Shown piece by piece: positions 10,917 to 22,052 of a stretch of DNA of 64,000 nucleotides. A program made the position numbers and the translations under genes. The stretch is from the NCBI RefSeq assembly GCF_026210795.1, contig NC_089433.1:930001-994000 (forward strand), written 5' to 3'. The notes under the pieces are model-generated. The model was not told the origin of the DNA and made no database searches. It was given only the letters and a program-made list of their open reading frames with translations. Source of the DNA: Rhizophagus irregularis (lineage: Eukaryota > Glomeromycota > Glomeromycetes > Glomerales > Glomeraceae). Positions within the stretch are counted from its first letter, which is position 1; each line of letters starts with the position of its first letter.

Positions 10917-12491
10917 AAAATAATTGCTAGGCGACGGCCATAACAAAAGATCATGATATAAAGTCTTAGTGATTTCCTTTCTCATGATTTCTTGTCCATA
11001 GTATTTTATCACGAATACTGATCCACGTAGTTGTTTTGTGACCGCCATAAAAATGCAAACGTAAAGAATATGATATAATTTAAGCATGTTATTATGGAAT
11101 GAGTAAAGACCATGAAAAAATATAATTATCCGTCCTGAATACAAAATGAAAATGTTGATTTCAAGGGATTGGTAGCGATCCTACAATCTCCTCCACTAAC
11201 AAACATACACTTATTTCATTTTCTTTTAATCGGTCGTAAAGATGATATACGATCTTGCACATAAACTGAGGTCTATTAACTATTTGTCTACTTGACGTCA
11301 AAGGGTAGGGCAAGACGGTCAGGTTGAGTGGCAAGACAGTCAGTTCAGAGTATCATGTGATAGCACGTTTCCTTTAATTCTTGTGTCAATAATACATTGG
11401 GACGGCGCATATAAAATTCAAAAACAAGATAACTGTGACCTGAGATCACGATCTCGTAGTTAGTGGTATTTTGAATAGTGTACTACACAGATTTAATTTT
11501 GCTACGCCCTTGCATTTGATATATAAATGATCGATATATTACTTCGTTATACAACAAGTTCTGTATTTCTGCATTCTCAAAAATCATTCTAATTTTGGGT
11601 TACTATTTTTTTATTCGCTAACACATATTATATTATGAAAGACATTGGACATGTATCTTTGGGCAGTCTCCGACTGATATCGATACCCGAGAGTCCTATG
11701 TCATGTGCTCCTAAGCATTCTTCTATCAAATAACATAGGCCATGTCTACTAAATGGCTTTAGCCACTAATTATTAACCATATTTCACCAGTTACTGACTC
11801 ATCGATAAAGTGATCTCACTTTGTTTGCATACAATTTTTTATTTGATAAGGGATTAACATCATACATAAAATACATTATATACTGTACATACTCAGCTAA
11901 CAATCGAATCAAATAAATACTTTATTACTATTGTAGTGTAAAAATGAATCACTTCTTAGATCAAAACTCAAGATTAGTAGGAATAGTCTGTTATATACTA
12001 CCGAAGAGCCCATGACATTGCGACTAGCAAATGAAAGTACGAAATATAAGATATTTTTTGTAAGCACCAATTAGAATCGAATGTACAGGGAAAATATAAG
12101 GTAACAACTACCGTATGTGGTCACTCATTATATTTTCTATTAAATAATCCTAACAGATGTGTTCTCAAAAAGCAGAAATGGCTCGTAAGTCAATACTAAA
12201 GTTGATGATAACAAATTCCTGAAGGAGATTCCTGTGGAAATTGAATAGGATGAGGCCATTTGCGGCATGAGATATTCTTAATACAGTAAAAACTGGCCGA
12301 AACATAAGAAAAAAGAGTATTCTTGTGATTTTTGTTTCTTTACTGGCAATTCTTTATTGTTAATAATAATACCTATGTGGAAAATTCTCTCACCATATTG
12401 TACAAACAGCACACCAAATTTCATAATAATGAATAGTTGTCGTAATAAACTTGATCTAATGGTATTTATTACTGATTTTTAAAAATTCCTG
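10917..12491. other. No gene recognised
   Basis: Composition is less AT-extreme than elsewhere. Two similar words, gggcaagacggtcaggttg and ggcaagacagtcagttcag (11308-11345), form a short direct repeat. Around 11660-11675 gggcagtctccgact matches the reverse complement of 26354-26368. Reading all frames gave no protein-like segment. Confidence 0.45.
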
Positions 12492-12860
12492 TTACATACA
12501 ACTAACGATTATGTGGATATGCTCTTTGCTACCAAACTCGTCTTTGGAGAAATACTTCGATATGAGTTCCAATGGTTCCATTTTATCCACGTTCAAATTA
12601 TTGCTGGAGAGATAATAGTTGATATTTTTTGTAGTGACTTGATCATTCAGTTTGAAAAGAACCAATTCGTTGCTAAGGACATTATAATAAGAATTGGGAC
12701 TTAATCGTTCTCTAATTAAAGGTCTAAGAAAGTCAACTTGTTTGTCTCTCACCATCATGACTCCAAAAAGTTTGTTCCTATCAATTTTTTGAGAGTCTCC
12801 GTATAAGGAAAGAATATTGAATGTTAAAATGTCTTCATCTATTCTACGTACACTTGCCAT
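12492..12860 (-). CDS. Crinkler-like header domain protein (second exon not found)
   Basis: From ATG 12860 the frame gives 122 residues. It shows a beta-grasp-like start, the L-F-G-V...K-Q-V-D-F-L-R-P-L-I stretch seen in CRN headers, a long variable middle, and the header end M-E-P-L-E-L-I-S-K-Y-F followed by E-H-I-H-I-I-V. An upstream in-frame start at 12953 exists, but Met at 12860 fits the family. The ORF stop coincides with a GTATGT donor about four codons earlier, so the real gene may splice into a downstream exon. I could not identify one in the 500 nt below 12492. It is either a header-only protein or a truncated copy. It differs clearly in sequence from the header at 5271. Confidence 0.6.
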   Translation of the reverse strand: MASVRRIDEDILTFNILSLYGDSQKIDRNKLFGVMMVRDKQVDFLRPLIRERLSPNSYYNVLSNELVLFKLNDQVTTKNINYYLSSNNLNVDKMEPLELISKYFSKDEFGSKEHIHIIVSCM

Positions 12861-13095
12861 TTTTCCTTTATTACACATGAGATACCAAAAAGAAGTGCAC
12901 ATTTTTTTGAGTAATAAAAAGAATCTACGTTGCTGTAAACACATAGTACTCACTGAATATTTTTTTTCAATGTTTAATTTCTTACATGTATTCCTGTATC
13001 ATACTAACAAACAGTTACTTATATAAGAAATCAAAGGGGTCAAAAATGATAAAAATGCAGAAAAGGATAGAGAAACAGTGATAGTTGGTTGGTAA

Positions 13096-13275
13096 TCATT
13101 AGTAATCGAAACAGATCACCATTTGGGTTTGGCATTTACCTATAGCCGAAAGATTGACTATCAATCACTTTGGGATTTTCATCCTTATTGGTATCACTCC
13201 GATATTAATATAATCTATGGATTACCATTTAAGTATTACTTCGCCAATGATGCTGCGGGTGCGAAGTTGAAATAA
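13096..13275 (+). pseudogene. Protein-coding fragment of unknown family
   Basis: An open frame of about 59 codons ends at TAA 13275 without a start codon. Its composition is protein-like rather than low complexity (aromatic-rich: W-D-F-H-P-Y-W-Y-H-S-D-I-N, then Y-G-L-P-F-K-Y-Y-F and a terminal A-A-G-A-K-L-K). I do not recognise the family. An ATG-led stretch at about 13357 (PDVIVIKNANGGIDISG) ending at a stop could be another piece of the same dead gene. Confidence 0.35.
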
Positions 13276-13956
13276 TAATCATATACAAGTTTGTTTTAAT
13301 AAAGTTTACTTTGATATTCGCAAATCTATAGTTTGTGAATTAATTTACAAGAAATGAATGCCTGATGTCATTGTCATTAAAAATGCCAATGGAGGAATAG
13401 ACATATCCGGACATTAAGTCCCTTCAGGGAGTGCTTTGCACCAGGAAATCCTGACATAATTTTTTATTCCACATAGTTTACGGTTGTTATTCGTGCACAT
13501 GAACGAAATAGCAGAGACATCTAAAATACTAAGCTAATATCTTCTTTCCAATTTTCGTTCAAGTTAGAAGTTGACCTCATAAGGTACAACTATTTTTTTA
13601 CTAATCTATCAAGTATTACAATATCGACTGCGGAGACAAATGTTAGTGGACAATGATTTTTTGTAACGTTTCATTTGGGAACATCTAATTACTTTTGGTG
13701 CCACTGTATACAAATAAGTTAAAGCATATCTTACAAGTTTTATGATTTCGAACTCTTGCCTCCTTTCTCTCATTATTACTATAGTAAAGTTTCCAAGTCA
13801 TTTTTTGTAAATTTATTTGACGCTCAAAGATGAAAGATATAATACCTTTTTACATTTCTCATCACCTAACGGCACAGTTCGTTCCTTTTATCCTACCAAT
13901 ACAAACTTCGTTTTGGTGTTATATTACCTTTATTGTGTTTTCCTTTAAAAGATTAA

Positions 13957-16900
13957 CTTCTTGGTTCAAAAACTGAACCAGAACAAAAAACTACTGCACC
14001 ACAAAGAGAACAAGCTGATATTTATATCAAAATGGTTTTTTTTTTACGCTACACAGCAAATCAGCCGACTAAATCTTCTTTCAACATTTCCAAACATATC
14101 CAAAAACAAAAACGCCATTATGCCAATAATAGTCACATCCTGAAGATCATTATACCAATGAGCTAAATAGATTATTAGAGAATAATAGTATTGAGCACTA
14201 TTATTCTCATGATCTTATCCATTTCAAGGATATTGGCACTGGAGGATTTGCTTCTGTTTATGTAGCAAAATGGAATAATACACCAACAAAATATGCAGTT
14301 AAAAAATTTGTTGACAATAAGGAGGTGTATTACGGTTTTCATCAGGAAGTCACGGGAAAAATGTTCATTACATGTATATTTTTGCAAATCATTTACATCG
14401 CAATTTTCATTATTTTAAATGTACATGTAATATTTAACATTAATGAACATCATCAATGAGATTTTTATCATGATGTGCAGCATTTAATAATAAATATTCA
14501 ATGTACATATCTTTGCTATAATATTACTAACAAGTAAATTTCAGTTAACTACAGTTAGTATTGATCGGTATCACGTGATCAGTTTGCCGATCGATCTTTT
14601 TTTTTTTGATAAAAAAAAGTTTAATAAAAAACTTTAAACTTCTTTCTTTCCCTTTCTTTCACTTCCCTTCGTCCCCTTATCCTTTCGTCCTTCTCCTATA
14701 TCCTTCCCTTTCCTTTCATCCTTCCCTTCCTTTTCGTTCTCCCCTTTTCTCACACCTGTAAGTTTCGTTACTTTTTTTTTAATTTATTTTTTTTTAATTT
14801 ATTTTTTTTAATTTATTTTTTTTTATTTATTTATTTTTTTTTAATTTTATCTTTTTTTTTCGTTTCTTTTCATTATTTTATTTTTTGTAGGACGTTTACT
14901 AGGAGGACGCCGGCTTGAATACTACGAAACCGGACTTTAAGGTAGTAAGAAACTGGAAAGGGGATATTTTAAATTTAAGAAACGAACTAACGTTTTTTTT
15001 TGTTATTTTATTTTTTGTAGGACTAGGAGGACGCCGGCTTGAATACTACGAAACCGGACTTTAAGGTAGTGAGAAACGGGATTTTTGTTATTTTTACTAA
15101 TTTAAGAAACGAACTAACGTTTCTTTTCATTATTTTATTTTGTAGGACGCGTAGGAAAATGCTGGCTTGAATACGAAACCGGACTTTAAGGTAAGAAACG
15201 AGGGAAGGGTGATTTTAAATTTAAGAAATGAACTAACGTTTCTTTTCGTTGTTTTTTTTTGTAGGACGGAGGACGCCGGCTTGAATACTACGAAACCGGA
15301 CTTTAAGGTAGTGAGAAACAGGATTTTTGTTATTTTTACTAATTTAAGAAATGAACTAACGTTTCTTTTCATTATTTTATTTTGTAGGACACGTAGGAAA
15401 ATGCCGGCTTGAATACGAAACCGGACTTTAAGGTAAGAAACGGGGGAAGGGTGATTTTAAATTTAAGAAACGAACTAACGTTTCTTTTCATTGTTTTTTT
15501 TTCGTAGGACGCGTACTAAGAGGATGCCGGCTTGTTCACAAAACCGGACTTGTTTAAGGTAAAAAATGGGGAAAGGGAATTTTTAATATTTTGAAGTTAA
15601 GAAACGATTTAACGTTTCTTTTTCATTTTTTTTTTGTAGGACGCTGGCTTTAATTAATATAGGTTAAATAAACAACAAAAGGCTTTTAAAAAAAATTTCA
15701 GGCCCTTTTTATTATTAATTGGCGTAGTATTTTTACACAAGATAGAGTGATTGCATCGTAAAATATCGATAAGGAAATAATACATTGGATTTTAAGGTAA
15801 AAAACTGGGAAAGGGGGATGGAAGGATGGAAGAAGGGGATTTTGCAAAGAGGAACCAAGATTCGTAAGAATCTTGGTTTTATTTATCTATTTTTATTATT
15901 TTGGAACGGTTACTAATAACTGTTCTTTTTTTTTTGTTTAGGTTCGGGTGGGCTTCCGAGTTCCGAAGAACGGAAACCCAAAGATTCGTAAGTACGAATC
16001 TTTTTTTATTTTTTATTTTTTATTTTATGGAATGGTTTACTAACCGTTCCTTTCTTTTTTTTATAGGTTCAGTGTCTCGGGAGGGCTTCCGAAGAATGGA
16101 AAAACCTAAAGATTCGTAAGTACGAGTACGAATCTTTTGGGTTTTTTTTTATATTTTTTAATATTACGAACGGTTACTAACCGTTCTTTTTCTTTTATTT
16201 TTTATAGGTTCGGGTGGTCTTCCGAAGAACGGAAAACAATAAACTGAGGTATCGTAAGTATTTTACTACGAACCTTAGATTTTTTTTAATATTACGAATG
16301 GTTTATTAACCGTTCTTTCTTTTTTTTTAGAGGATCGGGTGGATTTCCGAAGAACAGAAAAAGGAGAAACTAAGGTTCGTAAGTATTATATTACGAACCT
16401 TAGATTTATTTTTTTTTAATACTATGAATGGTTCTAACCGTTCTTTATATTTTATTTTATAGGTTTCGGGTGGGCCTCCAATCTTTGGATAAAGCGGAAC
16501 CAAGATTCGTGAGTACGAATCTTGGTTTATTTATTATTATTATTTTTTTTTTAATATTATGGAACGGTTACTAACCGTTCTTTTTCTTTTTTTTAGGTCT
16601 CGGGTGGATTTCCGAAGAGTGAAAAAAGAAGAACAAGATTCGTAAGTACGAATCTTAACGGAACGGATTGGTAAGTTTTGAAGTTTCACTTCACTTCGAA
16701 ACTTTTTTAAAATTTTTTTTTAAATTAATTTTTTATTAATACTCTTTTTAACTTTTTATTGTTAGGTTGTACTTTCTGGACAAAGTTTCGAAGAATAACT
16801 TCGAAACTTTTTTTGTAGGTCTCCCGGAGTATTTGGTTAATTTAACGAGGCCTACTGTCTTTTTTTTGTTTTCTTTTACGGTTATAATAGAATAGATTGT

Positions 16901-18108
16901 TATAGTGTATTTTAATAAAATAAATTCAGTAATATTTAGTATTGTCATATCATTAACATAATTTATATAAATTCGATATGATGTTTATTATCTTTAAAAT
17001 AATGTACATCGTTAATGGACATTAAAATTAGGTGATGCACATCGAATATTGTGACATCGGTAGTACATTGCAGGGTCCGATGTTCAGCGTTTCTTTATGA
17101 TGTACATCAAGTGACCGATATACATTTGATGAACATTTTTCCCGTGACTTCCTGATGTTGATAATATTTTTTGTATTACTTGTATATTTACTATTTATAT
17201 ATAACTTGCCTCAAGGTTTATTTAACAAAAATGGTTAACCATCATGCAAATATAATCGGATTCTATGGAGTTACTAAATTAGAAGGTAATATAGAAATTT
17301 TGCGATAAACCTATAATATTTTTTGTTGACGTTAATTCTCTTTAGGTGAGGAAATGTATTCGCTTATTCTCGAATATGCGGAAGGTGGGACACTAAGAGA
17401 TCATCTAAGGAATAATATTGTCAAATGGAATAGCCAACTAAGGTTTGCAAGAGAAATTATAAGTGCAATTATATGGTTGCACGATTATAAGAGTATAGTA
17501 CATGGGGATCTTGTAAGTATAATTGTAATGTTTGAACATCTACCTAATAAACTATTCACTATTTAATGTGTAACTAACGCCTTCTTTTTTAGCATCCCAA
17601 TAATATTCTATTACATAGGGACACAATAAAATTGGCAGATTTTGGACGTTCTTTTGAAAAAGGAAAGGGTGATAATAATACTGAAGTATGGGGAGTAGTA
17701 CCTTATGTGGATCCTAAAATGTACGATAAAACAATTCTGTATAAGTTAAACGAGAAATCTGATATATATTATTTGGGAGTTTTATTCTGGAAGTTGGCCA
17801 GCAGCTCATTACTTATTGATAGTCCTGAAGATAATTATATTATGCTTGGAGCGGCTGTACCAAACACGAATGATAAATTCACTGTACTTTATCAAAGTAA
17901 GTGTAAAATTAACTTCAGAACTATGATTCCGTTTGTTCTAGTATAATTTTATTTTTCTTGTCGCTGATTTTTGTCTATTTGAATAGAATGTTTGAAACAA
18001 GAACCAGATGAACGACCAAATATTTCTGAAGTAAATGAAACACTTAGTAGTATTGATAATGATGAGTCTACTGTTTCTGATTCTGAAGAAAGTGAATACT
18101 CCATTTAA
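13957..18108 (+). CDS. TKL-like protein kinase gene with a transposon-bearing intron
   Basis: Exons: 13957-14136 (N-terminal, other frame), 14133-14348, 17216-17285, 17346-17512, 17593-17896 and 17987-18108. The last five join to 879 nt with all phases matching. Visible kinase features are the glycine loop G-T-G-G-F-A-S-V, the Y-A-V-K-K lysine, the alpha-C glutamate in H-Q-E-V, the catalytic loop H-G-D-L-H-P-N-N, the metal site A-D-F-G and P-Y-V-D-P-K-M in place of APE. All catalytic residues are present. HGD in place of HRD is common in Glomeromycotina kinases. It presumably phosphorylates Ser/Thr/Tyr in signalling; substrates are unknown. Introns 2-5 start GTAAT, GTAAGT or similar. The first mapped intron (14349-17215) is 2.9 kb, starts with an unusual GTCACG and contains the inverted-repeat element. 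The N-terminal piece is one frame off at 14137-14138, so a frameshift or an unseen intron exists there. Confidence 0.72.
14891..15690 (+). repeat. Class I array: seven exon-like units with intron-like spacers
   Basis: Exon-like units at 14891-14941, 15021-15065, 15146-15190, 15265-15307, 15388-15432 and 15508-15558, plus a last one from 15640, are 43-51 nt long and share GCCGGCTTGAATAC...CCGGACTTTAAG. Each is preceded by a T-rich tract ending GTAG and followed by GTAAGAAACG or GTAGTGAGAAAC. The spacers are 79, 80, 74, 80, 75 and 81 nt, and most have a palindromic GAAACGAACTAACGTTTC (or close variant) holding an ACTAAC branch-point-like motif. The pattern equals canonical small fungal introns repeated in tandem. 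Confidence 0.85.
15850..16690 (+). repeat. Class II array: six exon-like units with hairpin-borne splice motifs
   Basis: Units at 15942-15987, 16067-16115, 16208-16253, 16331-16378, 16463-16508 and 16597-16641 are 45-49 nt (CGGGTGG...TTCCGAAGAACGG...). The spacers are 79, 92, 77, 84 and 88 nt, start GTAAGT (once GTGAGT) and end TAG. The donor sits in a palindrome such as GATTCGTAAGTACGAATC. The branch-point motif TACTAAC sits in AACGGTTACTAACCGTT, followed by a T-rich tract. Variants TACTAAT, TATTAAC and TTCTAAC occur in single units. Confidence 0.87.
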
Positions 18109-20291
18109 ATAAGAATTGTCAAAAACTTTAGTGTCACTTCATTGATGATGTATAAAAAAATGGGATCTGGTACATCAGAGATGAAATTTTTGTTACGCAA
18201 ACTGGATTCTCGACATTACATAGAAATGGAAAAATTTAAAGCGCTCAATACAATACATCAATATGGTTTACTTGTCTCTTTATACAAATTCATCCCCCAA
18301 GATTCCAAATTTTCTGCACATGGCCAACGGATCTTCTCTTTAGATTATTCACATACTTTTTAGATTTTCGTTTATAACTGTTTTCTTTTCTCTTTGAGGG
18401 GTGTTAGACAACACGCAATTGTGATGATGGGTTACATAATAATTACATAAACTGTTTATAACAAATAGAGTATAATAAAAGATATGGAAATATGTCAAGC
18501 GATAATATATGTATCAATTGTGCATAATTCATTGACCATTTTTTAGCACAAATTTGGTTTACATTTTAGGATATAATCGTTTGAAACGACAAAAAGCCAA
18601 TGGTGAAGGATGTTGAGCTTTGCCTCCTGGAAAGTTAATAACTTTCTTGTTATAATTGTTTCCTCTTTTGGAATAGGTTAATGTGAATGCGTATACACAT
18701 AACACAAATTTTGGTGCATTGTCCTCAATATGTTTATGAAATACTAATGTACAACGGTATATTTTTTTAGTGATTCAGATGTTTAACAAGACTGTGTAAT
18801 ACATTTTCGTTTGCCATCACAGACACAAATATCATATAAGAATAGCGAAACAATATCATGTACACAAAATAAATTAGAAGGGAACGTTAATCATTTCTTG
18901 TTCTACACGATAAAAGTGGTAATTCAATAGTTTTTCTTGTGATCGCACTAACATATAATCATATCAGATGAGATTAAGTAAACATTACGAAATAACTTAG
19001 AATCATTCAGAATAATGCAGATGATAACTTGTTTCATATAATTTATACGGCACATTTCTTCTGAACTGAAAACTAACTGGTTGCCTCTGTCACATCATCT
19101 GTTGGAGCAAAATATGTTCTTACACTATTCATTTGATAAATGTATTGTGCTCAATAGTAATACCAGAAATATATGACTAAAGCCTACCTAGTTGAGCGTA
19201 TGCTTTATTAATACTATGATTTTATATAACATAAAAATACGTTTCTCAATATTTTCTTATTAGCTTTTACTAGATAACGAATTGATCCAAGAGTTTTTCC
19301 ATCTCGTACCAGAAATAGATGGAGAGATAAAAATATGCCCATTTTCATCAACCTTCTTAATTCTACATGCGTAATAAATTGCACCAACATTTGACTCCCT
19401 GTAATAGAAAAATGGAGTCCTAGGCACAATATGAAACAAATTGTGCAAAGAGATATTGGATTTAACTTGTTTGGCGATTCAATAGTAAGACCTTGTACAC
19501 TTTGTGTAGAAGAAATGCTCATGCAGTTAAAAAAAATCAGTAATTTCTTTCCTATTTGGAAACGCATACAACTTGTTATTCACCTTGGAAATTTAATACG
19601 TCCATTTTTCTCTCCACATTACTGCTATTCTGATTACAAAGTGGTTGGACAAATTCCATAATAGAGTCCACTGCATTATAATCCATACTAAAAAGCTGTG
19701 AAAGTTTGTCATGAGTTAATCATAAATATGAGTTCCTATCTACTTTTGTAGTCTTGCCTAGGCTCTGCCTCCGAAGTAGATTTTTTCATAAATTTTTTTA
19801 GTATCTACCTGAGTAAAATCTGAGTCTTCTTTTTAGAATCCAAAAAGGCTTTGACATGGAAAGCTGACTATTTTAATATTGGAAGGAATTTTGTCAGACA
19901 TTATTTTATAGATTAAGCCCATTTTCATGTATTCTTTTGCTCATATTATCCCAAAGGAGTAATTACATGCCAGTACTGTGGTAAGTCATATAACTGAAAT
20001 ATGTTTAATACTGCTTTTGCTTGGACCTTTTCCGTTAAATGAAAAAAAATATTTTGCTAGCTAGATCAAAAACTAAACTCTGACAAATTCATTTATTCAT
20101 AATCTTATCACAAACATATAATTTGATACTAAAAAAGATCAGTGTAGCCTAGTCATGTGCGGATACTACAGAAGCGTTATATTAAAGGGTGTACGAACTG
20201 TGGTAGATTTTGTATAAGCCACCTTCATGTGTACTGTACTGCGGACTATGTCAATACTGAGATCCATCTAGGAACATAAGAGCATAACTCC
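18109..20291. other. No gene recognised
   Basis: A 73-codon frame at 18142-18363 follows the kinase stop but shows no domain. Frames on both strands at 19214-19661 overlap one another. The minus-strand reading around 19260-19448 has a protein-like stretch (G-A-I-Y-Y-A-C-R-I-K-K-V-D-E-N-G) that may be a relic. Nothing can be assigned. Confidence 0.4.
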
Positions 20292-20301
20292 ATGATATGG
20301 T

Positions 20302-21498
20302 AAAGCTCCGAATGGTTCGGGCTAAACCGGGGAACCGATCCGAAACTGGCTCAAAATTCGGTTCGGTTCGGTTCGGGTATTAGAACCGAAAAACTGGCGG
20401 TTCAGTTCGGTTTAATCCGATTTTTTATAAAAATGCGAAAAATCGAATAGTCGGCCATCTAGTGATCGTGCAAAGTCAAGCCATATATCATTGGATTTGT
20501 CTCGACGAGACGCGTCGAATGGTGGTAAGATCATGTCTCTAGAATCGATAGATCACACGTTAACCCACGCTAAATGATTTATAAATAATTGGGATTAGCA
20601 AGCTATCTATCGGTGCTAGAGACATGATCTTAGCACCATTCGACGCGTCTCAGTGAGACGAATCCAATGAATATAAATTCGATTGTATACGACCACTGGA
20701 TGGCGAATAATATCAAGTTTCGCATTTTTTTTAAATTTTCGAGCGTTAAAAATTAAAAATTCTGATACATGAATTTATTCGTCGTCCAATGGTCATACAA
20801 ATATGAATTAGGACTCATTCGACTCGTCTCAATGAGACGAGTCGAATGGTGGTAAGATCACGTCTTTAGCATCGATAGATAGCTTGCTAATGCCAATTTT
20901 TTATAAATCATTTAGCGTGAATTAACGTACGATCTATTGATGCTAGAGACATTATCTCACCACCGTTCGACTCGTCTCATTGAGACAAATCCAATGAGTC
21001 CTAATTCATATTTATACGACCATTGGACGACGAATAAATTCATGTATCAGAATTTTTAATTTTTAACGCTCTAAAATTTTAAAAAAATGCGAAACTTGAT
21101 ATAATTCGCCATCCAGTAGTCGTACACGAACGATTTTATATTCATTGGATTCGTCTCACTGAGACGCGTCGAATGGTGCTAAGATCATGTCTCTAACACA
21201 GATAGATAGCTTGCTAATTCCAATTATTTATAAATCATTTAGCGTGGGTTAACATGTGATCTATCGATGCTAGAGACATGATCTTACCTCCATTCGACGC
21301 GTCTCGTCGAGACGAATCCAATAATATATGGCTCGAATTTATACGATCACTAGATAGCCGGCTATTCGATTTTTCGCATTTTTATAAAAATCGGATTAAA
21401 CCGAACCGAACCGCCGGTTTTTCGGTTCGGTTCTTACGGATTTCGGCTCTAATCCGAACCGTCTATAATCCGGACCAAACCGACCCATTCGGAGCTTT
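20302..21498. mobile_element. Foldback (MULE-like) element, 1.2 kb, 10-bp target duplication
   Basis: The element starts AAAGCTCCGAATGG and ends CCATTCGGAGCTTT. It is flanked by the direct repeat atgatatggt at 20292-20301 and 21499-21508. Its two arms of about 600 bp are inverted repeats of each other meeting near 20900, and each arm has nested palindromes (tcgtctcaatgagacga) and a CGGTTCGG-rich outer part. A 9-11 bp duplication plus very long inverted repeats is typical of Mutator-like foldback elements. No transposase is encoded. Confidence 0.88.
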
Positions 21499-21935
21499 AT
21501 GATATGGTACGCTAAATGTTAAACAAAATTGATTTTACTAGCCGGTACAAGCTTTACATGACCAGTTTGCTTATGCAAATACCCATCTATGATACTGATT
21601 ATAGTTTAGAATGTTAAATTAAAGATAAGTAAATTTTTAGTGTATATTATCTACAGTTGGAACAAAAATTTACTAATCGGATCTGATATTCACGATACAA
21701 CTAAAAAAAAAATGAAATAGTAAGTTGTATTATCATCTTTAATGACAAATGAATGGATAACATAGGCTATTTTAAGAAAATATTGTTAATTAGCAAGTGA
21801 ATGATATACTGCAAAAAGAAAAAAATAACTTACCATTCTAATATTAATTTAGAATTTAAAGGCAATAAGACAGTCATAATTCATTAATAAAGTTGTAGAA
21901 TAGTAATTACCATCAAACGACTGGTAATCCTTATC

Positions 21936-22052
21936 CTACAATCCTGAGAAATCATTTTCTATAAGCTGTTCTTTGTATAATTTATAATTATCATAATAAT
22001 CATTACTATCATCATTGTCATCAACGTCATCATCAGCTATAACTTTCTCCAT
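21936..22052 (-). CDS. Acidic 38-aa frame, possible gene-end relic
   Basis: From ATG 22052 to TAG 21936 the frame gives an acidic D/N run (A-D-D-D-V-D-D-N-D-D) followed by K-L-Y-K-E-Q-L-I-E-N-D-F-S-G-L. The second half looks protein-like, but there is no homology I can name and no clear upstream exon. It may be chance coding from a GAT/ATC microsatellite. Confidence 0.2.
   Translation of the reverse strand: MEKVIADDDVDDNDDSNDYYDNYKLYKEQLIENDFSGL

Larger units (their letters stand above)
14340..17157 (+). mobile_element. TIR element carrying an array of intron-like units, copy A (in kinase gene)
   Basis: The ends are CATCAGGAAGTCACGGG (14340) and its exact reverse complement ending at 17157. 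The inverted identity extends about 29 bp, through AAAAATGTTCAT. The flanks are TT on both sides, a possible 2-bp target duplication. Subterminal regions are rich in ATGTACAT and ACATC-type words. The interior holds two tandem arrays of exon/intron-like units (14891-15690 and 15850-16690) and poly-pyrimidine stretches (14640-14760). No transposase ORF was found, so it is non-autonomous. A second, inverted copy is at 22721-26157. It lies in sense orientation within the kinase gene. The first nine bases of the left TIR read as the codons H-Q-E of the kinase. Confidence 0.85.

Noticed and set aside
12513-13026. Plus-strand frames across the minus-strand Crinkler header
   Set aside because: They are antisense shadows; the minus strand has the conserved header motifs.
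15901-16119. Open frames inside the class II array and their reverse equivalents in copy B
   Set aside because: They run through T-tracts and splice-like motifs and are not shared in frame between units.
19214-19661. Overlapping frames on both strands, possible gene
   Set aside because: No frame keeps protein-like composition for more than about 50 codons and no family was recognised.
21278-21502. 74-codon frame at the right arm of the foldback element
   Set aside because: It lies within inverted-repeat DNA and crosses the element's terminus; composition follows the CGGTTCGG repeats.
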